Below, piece by piece: positions 9,826-21,075 of a DNA stretch of 64,000 bases. The notes below the pieces were generated by a model. That model had not been told where the DNA came from. It did not search any database and saw only the letters and a list, made by a program, of their open reading frames with translations. Both the position numbers and the translations under genes were made by a program. Position 1 is the stretch's first letter. Every line of letters starts with the position of its first letter. The stretch is from Emmonsiellopsis sp. PD_33 (lineage: Eukaryota > Ascomycota > Eurotiomycetes > Onygenales > Ajellomycetaceae): positions 62,001 to 126,000 of the forward strand of contig JANTQF010000027.1 in assembly GCA_032988165.1 (NCBI GenBank), written 5' to 3'.

Positions 9826-11194
9826 ATGTTTGCTGCTCGTCGGGTCTTTGGCGTCTGCCAGCGCCGCGCTTTCTCCGCCTCTGCCAGCCAGGTAAGCAGT
9901 CTCTCGCCCCGTCATCAACAGCGTCAATTGGCCTCGATTGTGTCCTCTGGTGCTAATAGACCTGTTCTGCTAGGCCTCTAAGGTCACCGTCCTCGGTGCC
10001 GCTGGTGGCATTGGCCAGCCTCTCTCTTTGTTGATGAAGTTGAACCCTCGCGTTACCCAGCTGGCTCTGTACGATATCCGGGGCGGCCCAGGTAATTAAT
10101 TACCTCCAATTTGGGAGATGATGGCAATTGGCAATCATAGAATCACCGCTGACATCTCTCTTACTCGATATCTAGGTGTTGCCGCTGATCTTAGCCACAT
10201 CAACACCAACAGCACCGTCACTGGCTACGACCCTACTCCCTCGGGACTCCGCGACGCCCTCAAGGATGCCGAGATTGTCCTCATCCCCGCCGGTGTTCCT
10301 CGCAAGCCTGGCATGACCCGTGATGGTATGCAAATATCTCTATACATCCCGTTCAATCCCTAAAACTAATCGTCTGAACCAGACCTGTTCAACACCAACG
10401 CCTCCATCGTCCGGGACCTCGCCAAGGCTGCTGCTGAGGCCTCCCCCAACGCCAACATCCTCGTCATCTCCAACCCCGTAAGTTGGCCCTATCAAACGCA
10501 GTAGTTATACCTAGAGCGGCGCCGTTAATTTGGGCCCCCCACAGGTCAACTCTACCGTCCCCATTGTTGCCGAGATTCTCAAGTCCAAGAACGTCTACAA
10601 CCCCAAGCGCCTGTTCGGTGTCACCACCCTTGACGTTGTCCGTTCTTCCCGCTTCATCTCCCAGGTCAAGGGCACCGCCCCCGAGAACGAGAAGGTCACC
10701 GTCGTTGGCGGCCACTCCGGTGTCACCATCGTCCCCCTGATCTCCCAGTCCAACCACCCCGACATTGCTGGCGAGACGCTCGATGCCCTCGTCAACCGCA
10801 TCCAGTTCGGTGGTGACGAGGTCGTCAAGGCCAAGGACGGTGCCGGATCCGCCACCCTCTCCATGGCTATGGCCGGTGCCCGCTTCGCCGAGAGCCTGCT
10901 CAAGGCCTCGCAGGGTGTCAAGGACGTCGTCGAGCCCACCTTCGTCGAGAGCCCTCTCTATAAGGACCAGGGAGTCGAGTTCTTCGCCTCTAACGTCAAG
11001 CTCGGCCCCAACGGTGTCGAGGAGATCCTCCCCGTTGGCAAGATCTCCGCCCACGAGCAGAAGCTGCTCGATGCCTGCCTCGTTGACCTGAAAAAGAACA
11101 TCAACAAGGGTACGTAGCTGTCCTTTTATTAGATGAAGTGATCAAAACTAACGGATTAACTATAGGTGTCGAGTTCGTCAAGCAGAACCCATAA
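9826..11194 (+). CDS. Mitochondrial malate dehydrogenase
   Basis: NAD-dependent malate dehydrogenase of the TCA cycle, interconverting malate and oxaloacetate in the matrix. Six exons: 9826-9891, 9974-10091, 10176-10325, 10383-10477, 10545-11109 and 11166-11194, about 340 residues, normal length. Residues 1-22 (MFAARRVFGVCQRRAFSASA) are a clear mitochondrial presequence. The NAD-binding glycine motif GAAGGIGQPLS follows at about 29-39. Substrate-binding arginines lie in VPRKPGMTRD, and the active-site histidine in VVGGHSGVT. Codon choice is strongly C-ending, as in highly expressed genes. The ATG at 9826 is the only one that gives the presequence. A transposable element lies less than 150 bp upstream and may affect the promoter. 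Confidence 0.96.
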
Positions 11195-12340
11195 ATGCAC
11201 TAACCCTGGTTTCCCCTGCACACCTCTCCCCGGTCATTTCCACCACTCCACCATGTACTAGTTACCCAGTGATTCCCCATCCGGACTCATCCCTCACCAT
11301 CCAATGTATCATTTCCTAAAACCAAAAATTTAAAATCGGATAAACGTTATAAACTTGACATCTCCCTCTCTATTAGAATTTCCACAGTTGCTTTCATTTT
11401 TCTTTCCTCCCCTCTGGAATGGGGAGTGTGGCTGGTACGTCTTCTACGGTACGGCATGGAAGGGAAGGGAGAATTCGGGAACGACATAAGATTAGCGAAG
11501 TGACGAGAGTTAAGACCCAGCCATGCTATGTTTAGGAAGAGCGTGCAAGATCTGATTTGCCGATTTTCCTGATTGTCTTTAGGGTACGTAGATTTAGATA
11601 CAAGAGAGATAAATCGAGCAGATGTTAAATTGTGATGTCGATCCGGGCCTGGTGCTGGTGCTGGTAGGTTCCAAGGTTATATGTATGTGGGGGGTGTATA
11701 AACGGGCTATTTGTCCTATTTTCTGGGCTGTTCACAAATCTGCAGGTGGTTATCGGATGGATAGACGAATCGATCGATACTCACTCTTGACGATATATAG
11801 CCAGGTAGTTGTGTTTGCTGAGGCTGAGCAGACATCACCTATCTAATTGGAAGGGGGTAAATAATAAGTGTTAAAGCGCGAAATCAAAAAGGATTTGATT
11901 GATCGATCTGATTGTATCATGGATGGATGCCTGCTCTGTTGTTGCTATTGGTAGGAAGATATTGTTTCAATTGATTAGATACATCCATTAGCAAAGAAAC
12001 GAGTGATAAATAATTAAATCGAGAAGTTATCTGGTCGTGAAAACATACTAGTAGCGTAACAAACCCAGAAAGATCAAGAGGTAAAAGCAAATGCAAAAGC
12101 ACAGGCAGAGAGAGAGACGTTTGCGTGCCGTAGGTAAATAACCGTAACCAGTCGTCAAATCAGAAATTAAAAAGATAAGTTGCTATTAGGTACATAACCG
12201 TTGAAAAGACGAAAAAAGGAAGAGACTGTCCTGTCTTGTCCTGCTATCACTATCAATCAACGAGAAACGGCAACGAAACCCTGGAAAGCAAGACGGTAAA
12301 CCGAAGATACCAACGCCGGGCGGGAAATAGTTTAGAATGT
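11195..12340. other. Convergent 3' region, no gene
   Basis: Between the 3' ends of malate dehydrogenase (+) and the AAA ATPase (-). AT-rich, with only short open frames and no recognisable family. Expected to hold both 3' UTRs and polyadenylation sites. Confidence 0.5.
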
Positions 12341-15300
12341 TTAGGTGTAGCTGCGCATGGCATCCATGTATCCCGTTCCTCCCTTCAGATCGTGATCGAA
12401 GGTCTCGGCCACATCGAGCACGCGGGAAATATGCTCCATGGACAGCGGAGTCTTCTCGTTGAGAGCGAGGGCTTGGGCGGTGCGGACGGAGTTTTTGATC
12501 TATTGTTGGTAGAGCTGTTAGAAACGACCACACATAAAAAGGTTAAGAAGGAATTGCTTACCTGTCGTCCGTTCAGGTTATGTCTAGCCAAGGCGTCAAA
12601 GTCCTTCTCCGTGAACTTGACCACTTCGACGCCGTCCTTTACTTTAACCTTCTCGAGGAACATCTTCCATACAGTCCGCTTAGCCTTCGTTGTCAGCTCG
12701 CCATATCTCAGCGCAACGTGTATCCGGGACTGGAACGCATCGTCGAAGGTCTCCACACGGTTCGTCGTCAAGAACAAAATACCCTGGAAGTACTCGAGCA
12801 GCCGTAGGAAAATGCTGACAAGCGCATTGCGGTGGATGTCGTGGATGGTACGCTTTTCAAGGAAAACGTCCGCTTCGTCGAGTAGCAGAACGGCGCCCCA
12901 GGAGTGGGCGATATCAAGTATCTTATTAAGTTCCGCTTCGAGCGTTCGCGAATCCGTACCAAGCTCTCCAGCGCTGACCATGTAGAGTGGGCGTTTAAGC
13001 AGCTCTGCAATACCTTCTGCTGTAAGAGTTTTACCTGTTCCTGGAGGACCGTGTAGGACAGCGACAAGACCCTTGCCTTTGCCTTGAATCACGTCGTCAA
13101 TATTTTCAGCGGCATGGAAGGTGTGGGATTCTACGAGGGCCTTGACGATCGACTTCTGGTTATCGGGAAGAACCAAGGAATCAAAGGCCCCCGAATTCCA
13201 CTCGATATCATTGATCCCGGAGACCGTAAATTCGAGCCAGAGCTTCTCGCTGAATGCAAACCCAAGGACCACTGGACTGGCAATCAGTAGTTCCTCTTCT
13301 GTAAACTCCAATTCCTCTCCCTGTGTATCTCCATCCGCGATCTTATCGATATCCTCCTTGACAATCTCGTTGCCGTTTTCGTCATACTCCACCTCGACTA
13401 TATGAGCCTTGCCCTGCTTATCCTGGACAAGCTTGAGTCTCGTTTTGGGCCGGTCCTCTTTGGTGTTTCCATGATCCGAATCCGAACCCGACCCAGCACA
13501 GCAACACCCTTCCGATCCACTATCGTTATCAGACTCATCGATAAGGTCTGGATCCTTTGGTTTGACCGTACTGATGGGATAATTTGGATTGATGCGACGG
13601 TGGATAGCGGGATCGATCATGACACGACCATTGATGTTGACCTTGATTACCGACCGCCTCTTTTTGTAGAACGCCATGCCCTTGTGGAAACGATAGTTCA
13701 TGCCCTGTAGCGATACGAACTTCTTACCGCGCTCGATCAGTTTTGCCTTCACCCCTTCTGGATCTCTATGGTACTTCAGCGGATAACAAGCAAGGCTGGA
13801 GATCTTGCGAGGTCCCTTGAAGGCTTCAACGTCTGCAGCCATGGTTCCCATTCCAAAGGACTTCCCATCGTACTCAAGGTAGCGACCTTCAATGCAATAC
13901 CATTGCCCCTTCATGAAGGAGCTTTCCTTGGTAGCATATTCGATCTTGAAAGCACGAGGTTCATCAGGGGCCGAGTAAGTTGGGGTATAGGCGATAGTGT
14001 TTGGCTTGAAAAGGGCCCAAAGCAGATCGAATGTGATGGTGTTCGACTCAAGGAGGGGATACAACGTCTTCTTCGTTTCTGCGTAATCCTGATCAAGATA
14101 TTTTATTAGAACCTTTAGGTGAGCCGATTTTGTCGCAGCCAAGCGTTTCGCCTTCTTTTTCTTCTCCGCCTTAGCCAGGGCTTTCAATTCTTTGGCGTAT
14201 TCACGAGACTCCTCAAGGTACAAAAACAACATGTTGGGATCGACAACAGGCGTCTCCTGGACCAAACTAACGCCCTTGACACCATCCATGACATGTTGTA
14301 GAGCCTCCTTGAGCGGCTTGCTCTTGATATCCACCACTGTATCCGTATATTTATTCTCCCAGTCAAACTTGCGGCGAACCGTAAAAATATACTGGTCCCA
14401 CTCGTCCGCGTCAGGGTCGTCGATGGTTTCTGTTAATTTGTAGTTATGGATAGTGTTGTCCCAGACTATATCAATGGAAGAAGTAGTGCGTCAGCATCAC
14501 AAGTTCAGAACCGCTCATACATGCATTTGGAAAAAGGTTCTTACGCTGGTCTACACGTTTGAAGTCAACCTTTGATCCACGCTTCCCTTTTTTGTTTTTG
14601 TTTTTTTGTTGACTGCGAGATTCGGCGGGGGGAAGTCTGTCGGAGAGTTGGCCTGCCTGGCGTAGTCTTCTTGGACGCAGAGTATTCTGCTTCACGCGAA
14701 GCGCCACCAATCTCTGCTGAACAGCACGGACTTGCTCATCGATATTTTCGGCATCAGTCGCGTCTTCAGCCTCTTCATCCTGGTGCTTTCTGGCTTTCTT
14801 TGCCTTCTTCTTCGCCTTGGCCTTTCGAGCCTTTTTGGCGGCCTTGTCATCAGCTGCGGACTCATCATCACTACTCTCGGAGGATTCCTCGTCGTCGGAG
14901 CTGGCCTCCTTGCGAGCACGTTTCTTCTTCTCCCGCTTCTTCTTGTTCTTTTTGTGAGAGTCGGAGTCGGACGATTCTGAATCGGAACTAGAGGAGTCTG
15001 AAGACGAGGAACTGGAGCTTGACGAGGAGGATTCGCTATCACTACTCGATTCGTCCTTGGCCTTCTTCTTCTTCTTCTTTTTCTTATCCTTCTTCTTTTG
15101 CTTGGATTTTGCGTTGGCGTGCTTTTTGCAGATTGGTTTTTTTGGGGAGGAATCTGGAGCTGGGGGTGACGACTTCAATTCCGCTGCCGAAGAGGATGTG
15201 TCTGGAGTGCCCTCTACTTCTTGCTTTGTCTCTGCCGCATCGGTCGTGCTCGACGCAGGGTCGGCCTGGTCAGACATGTTGGATAGGTGTATCTCGTCCT

Positions 15301-15481
15301 GGATGTTATCTCCTTGTCGGGGAGAGCTGGAGGGAGAAGGGGAGGAGGGAGTAAAAACCGGAGTAGAGCTTGGATCGCGGGACTCTGCTTCTGAGCTGGA
15401 CTTCTGGGTTGTACGAGCGGCAGATGACAGTAACTGGGAGGTTTTAGTCGGGGATGGAGTTTCCGCTGGAGGAGCAGGCAT
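12341..15481 (-). CDS. AAA-family ATPase with low-complexity N-terminus
   Basis: Three exons on the minus strand, 15481-14545, 14465-12562 and 12499-12341, give 999 residues. Residues 1-300 are extremely low-complexity: Ser/Pro-rich, then a long lysine run, alternating Ser/Asp/Glu blocks and further Lys/Arg/Ala blocks. A predicted coiled segment (DEQVRAVQQRLVALRVKQ) follows. The middle region (LLWALFKPNTIAYTP..., YCIEGRYLEYDGKSFG, MAFYKKRRSVIKVNINGRVMID) matches the uncharacterised domain typical of fungal proteins of this class. The C-terminal AAA module has Walker A GPPGTGKT near residue 784, Walker B LLLDEADVF near 843 and a sensor-like FLTTNRVETFDDAFQSRIH. It is expected to be an ATP-driven remodeller; substrate and location are unknown, though the basic N-terminus would suit nucleus or nucleolus. 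The final exon restores a family-like end (NGYMDAMRSYT). Confidence 0.85.
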
Positions 15482-17755
15482 CTATAGAGAAAGAACTGGC
15501 GAGAGGACAGCGGAGCCAGAGAAGACAAAGATTAAGTAGACGATTTCTGCGCAATCCAGACGGATGAAATGAGGCTGAAGCAAACGGCGAGATCGGGATC
15601 GGGTGCCCGGGGATGATAAATAGTTGGTTCAGCAAGGTCTTAGGCCGCGAGAGAGCGGTGTGCAAATAATTCGGCGGAGCAACGAGAGAGCAGACAGCTT
15701 GGACAGCTTGGACACCTTGGACAGCTTGGACAGCTTGGCGGCAGGAGGATGGTTAGCAAACAGAGATGCAAACTGTATCATAAATAAACTGAAGAAGCAG
15801 AGAGGAGCTATTGTCCCTCATATATTTGCAGCACCCACCAGACAGGCAGACACACGGGGATCTCAGCGGATAACGAATCCCAGCAGCGGAGAGACACAAC
15901 AGGTCTAGAGCCAGTGTTGCCTGGTCGGAGAGGAGAACAGCGAAGCCACTGGCTGCACGGGGGTGTTGAACTGCGAGACGGGGAGGCGGCGGCAGGGAAG
16001 TTAGCGGCTATTTGGGCTGGGGAGTGACGCCAGACCTGGCGGGCGAGCATGGATGATGGAAAGCCAGGAATCAGGATAGGCCGATATCACCCTGCAGCAA
16101 GCAGCCAGGGATCGCTCGTCCTGCGGGCCCAGGGCGCTGAGTGGCTGATGCCGGCACAGCGTGGAATCGTGGATGGTGAGGCTGTCCCCAAACGCGGCGG
16201 ATGGATGTGAGACAGAAACCCTCGTTGTTTTCCTGCCAATAAGTTAATGATGCCGACGCTGGGAGCTGGCTGCTGGTGTTGTCCATCATGTCGACGGATT
16301 GACCTGGTTTCGTGACTGGCGCAGCCTTGTTTGGCTGGGGAGAGCCGGTGTATGTAGCTGTAAGTACTAGTAGGTACCACACCGCCATATTTACTAGGAA
16401 TGGTACAAAAGGTGACTTCGACATACGAACCCAACTGCTGGCCGCTGGGCAGCCGACAGACATCGCACGAGAACAAGAGTTACACGGGATTCATCACAGC
16501 CAATTCCTATCTTGCTGCATGCAAGGCAGACTCCTTTACCCGCTGGTTTGCTTGCTATGGGCCCTATATCAGACGCGGGTTTGCTGCTGGACGATGCCAT
16601 GAGGTCAAGAATTTCCAGTTTGGGCAAATAGCCCTAAGCGGCTCCTCGATATCAACTTCATCGGATTCCTCGACACCCTTCAACCCATTATTATAATCAA
16701 CTCCAGCACCGAAGACACCACAATCACAATCCACTCGCCGTGCCTTGACCTGGATTTGCCTTCTGGGAATGTCCTCGATGAAATCCTGGTCCTGTTTCTC
16801 GCCCGCCATGCACGCTAATGCTGTGCGAGAACCCAACAATCTTCTGAGATTCTCGTGAAATTTTCGCTCCTCCCGCTGTCTCCTTGGTCCCCGTCCTATA
16901 TGTCCGCTCGTGCTGCACTGCTGCCCGTGTCCTTTGCATCTACGTGTATTCCGGAAACCTGGTCAATCCCATCTGGTGTTCCAAGCAACCCGATGACGAC
17001 CCTCCGTGCTGTGCGATTGTCCACTATCCAGATGAGAGTCCCGTTTTTAAAACTGTTGGTTTTTCTCCAGTTCTCAACATGTGGATGTCTCCGTGTTGGC
17101 AGCGTGTGAATGGCTGCTGGCTCGCCTCTCCGGTTCCGGCCATGCTCGACAACAAAGTGATCCCCGTTCCTGCGGGTCGAATCGGTCTATGCAGCCCTGG
17201 CCAGAACAAATGAGCAGCGGTGAAGCTTCGGATCATGCACAAGCCAAGCAACCGCCAGGTCAAACTTTTGACACCTCCTACACGGTATCCCAGGCCAGTC
17301 GGCTTCTTAATTGTGCGCTGCGCTGCCGGTCTTGCCCATATTAGGTATGTTTTGTGGCAAGCGAAAAAGAAACAAAAAGTGCACACAAAGCAAAACAAAC
17401 GAGAAGGAAAGAATTAAAACCGAAAAATAAAATGGGGATGTGATCACGAAATCGAAATCTGGCCGTGTTGAATGCCGAACCAATAAGTACAACGGTGTTC
17501 AACAGGCAAAGATCGCCATATGAAAGAAACTGAGAAACCTCAAAGTGGAACAAAGTTACAAAATCTCCATCTCATTGTTATCGTCAACTATCGAACTTCA
17601 AATAACCATGGAACCCCCGACGTACTAACAGCCAATGACGAAGTTGACGTAGTTATTTGGGAATCTAACCGAAGCAAGGGGGAAAGGGAATATTCAAACT
17701 TCTCCTCTATCAACCAATCGCCCCGAGGCCAGTCTCCCAAAAGCAAGAATGTGGC
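15482..17755. other. 2.3-kb gene-poor stretch
   Basis: Upstream of the AAA ATPase (-) and downstream of the small basic protein (-). Many short open frames overlap on both strands, but none has a family match, a sensible splice model or conserved-looking composition. Apart from the tandem repeat at 15693-15737 I see nothing. Confidence 0.45.
15693..15737. repeat. 9-bp tandem repeat, five copies
   Basis: GACAGCTTG repeated five times without gaps; the third copy has CC for GC (GACACCTTG). It lies 212 bp upstream of the AAA ATPase start codon. Confidence 0.9.
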
Positions 17756-18674
17756 TTAGGATTCCTCAAAGCCGTTTTCGCTCTCAATTGCCAGCCCAGA
17801 CATCTTTTTGTTAAGCTCCTTGAACTTCTTCTGCACGGCAGCCGGAGGATATTTGTTTCCACCTGCATCCTCAATCGCCTTAGCCACCTGCTGCCACTTT
17901 TCATTCTCAAACTTGCTTTCGATTTCCTTCTTGAATTGCACGAGGCGCGCCTCCTGTAAAGTGCATCCATGTTAGCTACTACCATCCATGCCTGCTCTTC
18001 GTGTGGACATGGGCAGGGGCTTACATCATCCGGGTTGAAGACGACAAAGTTCGCCTTGATCCGAGCATAACGCCCGGAGAGGGTACTTCCTCCAACCTTC
18101 TCCCCAGTCATCTCCTCCCATGCAGCGCGAATCTCGCCCCATGGCTTTCCTTCTTCATCCTTCATACGAAGGAGCATTCTGTCTTCGGGTGATGCGTTCT
18201 CGTATGAAGTAGGCATTGCGCGGGAGCCAGGCTTCTTCCCCTTCTCAGAACCTCCTGCCTTTGCGGCCTTCTCCTTTGGGGCACCGCCACGGGCTTTTTT
18301 GGTGGGAGACTCTTCATCATCGTCATCCTCAGAGGTGGCTTTTTCGGTAGCAGGCTTACGACCACGCTTGCGGGGGGTTGCCGGGGTTTTGCCGTTGGAT
18401 TTGGCCTTTTGAGTTGTCAACGTCAGCTTGTACTCGGGACATTTCTTCAGCAGCAGGAAGAGCATGAGGAGTTCTATCGCGAACACCTTGCCTCTGGTGA
18501 TATATGGCCTACCTTGGTATTCTTGCCAGCATCGACTGCGGCATCAGGGACCCCAGAAGTCTCGTCTTCAGACTCCTCCTTGAGGTTTTGAACCGGTCCA
18601 CCGTTAGGCTCAGCATCGGGGCTTTGCTCGACCTTTACTTCCCCATCTTTGTTGATAGCGGTGAACTCGGGCAT
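17756..18674 (-). CDS. Small basic nuclear-type protein with two helical (Myb/SANT-like) segments
   Basis: Three exons: 18674-18513, 18405-18025 and 17953-17756, about 246 residues. An acidic N-terminus (KEESEDETSG) is followed by a basic AT-hook/NLS-like stretch (TPRKRGRKPA, ESPTKKARGG). Two related helical regions come next: MLLRMKDEEGKPWGEIRAAWEEMTGEKV with GSTLSGRYARIKANF, and FKKEIESKFENEKWQQVAKAIEDAGG with YPPAAVQKKFKELNKK. The W spacing and R/K-rich last helices look like Myb/SANT-type repeats, so DNA or chromatin binding is inferred. The first intron's acceptor is ambiguous. I chose AAAAG at 18410-18406 because it follows a CTGAC branch site and keeps frame; AAG acceptors a little upstream would add up to about ten residues. 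No named orthologue recognised. Confidence 0.75.
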
Positions 18675-21075
18675 GATGGCTTTGGGCTTTTGATCCGTTG
18701 CACTTGGAAAGAGGTAGAAGCGGTAAAAGATAGGAGAATAGGTCGAAGCAGAGCTCGAGGCGCAGATGCAGATGCAAAACGAAAGTGGTCGAAGGCAAGG
18801 AGATAGTAGGGGGGAAGTAGAGGTTGGAGTGGTTGAGGATGAGAGAAGAGAAAAAAAGGGAAAGAAAAAGAGGGCAGGGAGGAAAAGAAGAGCAGCTGAG
18901 GCAGTCTGATCTTATAACACTCTGGGGGCATGGCAACATGACCTGACATCCATTTCATTTGCTATTGTTGTGATCTTTATACTTCCATCTTCACTCCGCA
19001 AGATTTCGCGCTATTGCTATGGCCTGACCTATGTCAAAGCAATTCCAAGTGAAAATCCCCACTTCCAGCATTCTGAAGTGTTGTTTACAATAACACACCA
19101 GGGAGCTCCCACTAGGCAACTATCTGTTTATCTCTGCCCAGCCACCTCTGATACCCATTGAAGGGGAAGTGAAGTCAATGGTGTGAGGCTTTCCATTCAG
19201 TGTCCAGGAGTATCCCTTCACCATCCAACCTCCACCAAAGCAAACAGGGAGAGAACCATACCAGTTCCAGGAGAAAATAGGGGCAACACATGTGTCTTGG
19301 AAGTTTCGAGAGCTTTCATTATACCATTCTCAATATCTCACCATTCACCGTCCCATCTAAAGCTATCCTGTTTCTAGGCCGGTTCTGTTATTTCTTTATA
19401 TCCTTCCCGGTCCTTATCCAGCGGCATCATCCAAGAGCTCCCTCCCAGCTGAAATCCACTAACTCCAGCGCATTTCTACGGATGATGCCTATTTCCGAAC
19501 ATATTTAAATAAGCCAAGAGGAAACTCCCAGATGGTTATTCAGCTATAACGTCTACGGAGAGCAGCAGTAGGAGGTTTTTCAGGGGAATTTCCACACACC
19601 CCCGCCTTCACTCTCCCTTTTTACTTCTAATGGAAAGTTACAGACTGCAAGATACCGGATTTCCCTACTCGATTTAGATCGGGTATATCCCTTTTCCTTG
19701 CCCATGCGATCACTTACACCATGTATGTACATGTATATAGCAGAACCACTCAAATCAGACTGAGTATACTTTGTATCATTTACTGCTAACAATATCCATA
19801 TACATGTAGCCGCATCCCTCGCTCCCTCCACAAAACCCCAACACAGCAAAAACCACCAATCGCCACCTCAACATACCGCACCACATCACATCTCCCCATC
19901 CATCACATGAGAAAGTAACTAACTAACCACCCATTTACGTAAAAACCTGAAACGCAGCGTGAACGTAGTACGAGTCGAATTTGATAGGTTTGATATAGGA
20001 CGGACGAACAGCCGTTTGGTTTGGTCTGGTTTCAACACGAAGGATGGGAGGCCAGGAGCTGGGTCGGGTTTGGGTTTGGGTCTGGGGAAGAGATAGATGG
20101 ATGGATGGCAGGTTTGGTTTTCCAATCAATCTGGTGGGTGGGGTGGGACAAGGTATTGATTGGGAGGTGAGGAGGGGGGGGAGGAGGAGGTGGCGACCTT
20201 GGTCTTTGGTTATGATTGCGTATGTAAGGGATTGCTTGGCTGGTTGGTTGATTATGGATAAGTATAGTTATGTTGTTTGTTTTCCTTTATTCGCTGCTGA
20301 TTTAGAGACGAGAGGGAGGGTGTCTGTGGTGCTTAGGCGGAGACGGGACGGGATGAGATGAGATGAGATGGTATCGGATATATGTCAAGTTGGGTTGAGT
20401 CTGTGGACTTGAACCTGGGGGGGTTTGGGGCTGGTTTTCAGATGTGGTGGGGGAGCAATGATAATGATGATGGATAATAAAGGAATAACTTGCGTCAGAA
20501 ATAAACAACATATGCCTGGCTTCTTCATTCGTATTGGCGGGGGCGCAGAGAGGAATTGGTGTACGTGCATAGAAAGATACGCGTTGAACTAGGGGGTATA
20601 TTCCCAAAGCTAGATATGGATGAATGGGCAGGTAAATAAGAAGACAAGAAACATCAGATAAGGGGTATTTATTTACAGTACAATCCATCCATCAAACTCC
20701 AAAGATAAAAAAAATATATATCTTTATCAAAAAGAAACCCCACGCAATCCACATACGAGAAGCACGGAGATACAAAGGGTCATAGGAGATCTCGTCGAGA
20801 TGAGATTCCATGGCGATGACACCTAACGGCGCTGTGAAATGGAACAGACGAAGAAAAGATACAAAAGTGGGATATGGCAAAGCAAAGGAGACGAAAGAAG
20901 AAAACTAATATGACAAGAGATGGATACTTCGAGTATCTATCCAGACATCAGGGGGGTTAGGTTAGCAAACCAAGATACTCCACCCATCCATGCACACAAC
21001 AAACAACAGTATCATTCATTCACTCGTAATCTCTTGGAGACCTCATCTGCATTTACCCATATCAACCAGTCCCCA
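18675..21075. other. 2.4-kb gene-poor stretch
   Basis: Promoter of the small basic gene on its left part and 3' flank of hbrB on its right. It has low-complexity blocks (GAAAAAGAGG-type at about 18840-18890, GGTTTGGGTTTGGG-type near 20068-20090, a GATGA run at 20353-20370). Open frames are short and unrelated to known families. A non-coding RNA or a long hbrB 3' UTR is possible but not shown. Confidence 0.45.

Noticed and set aside
10464..11054. 196-codon open frame antisense to malate dehydrogenase
   Set aside because: Asp/Gly/Leu-rich shadow caused by C-ending codons in the sense gene.
12236..12985. 249-codon plus-strand frame
   Set aside because: Opposite strand of the AAA ATPase 3' part.
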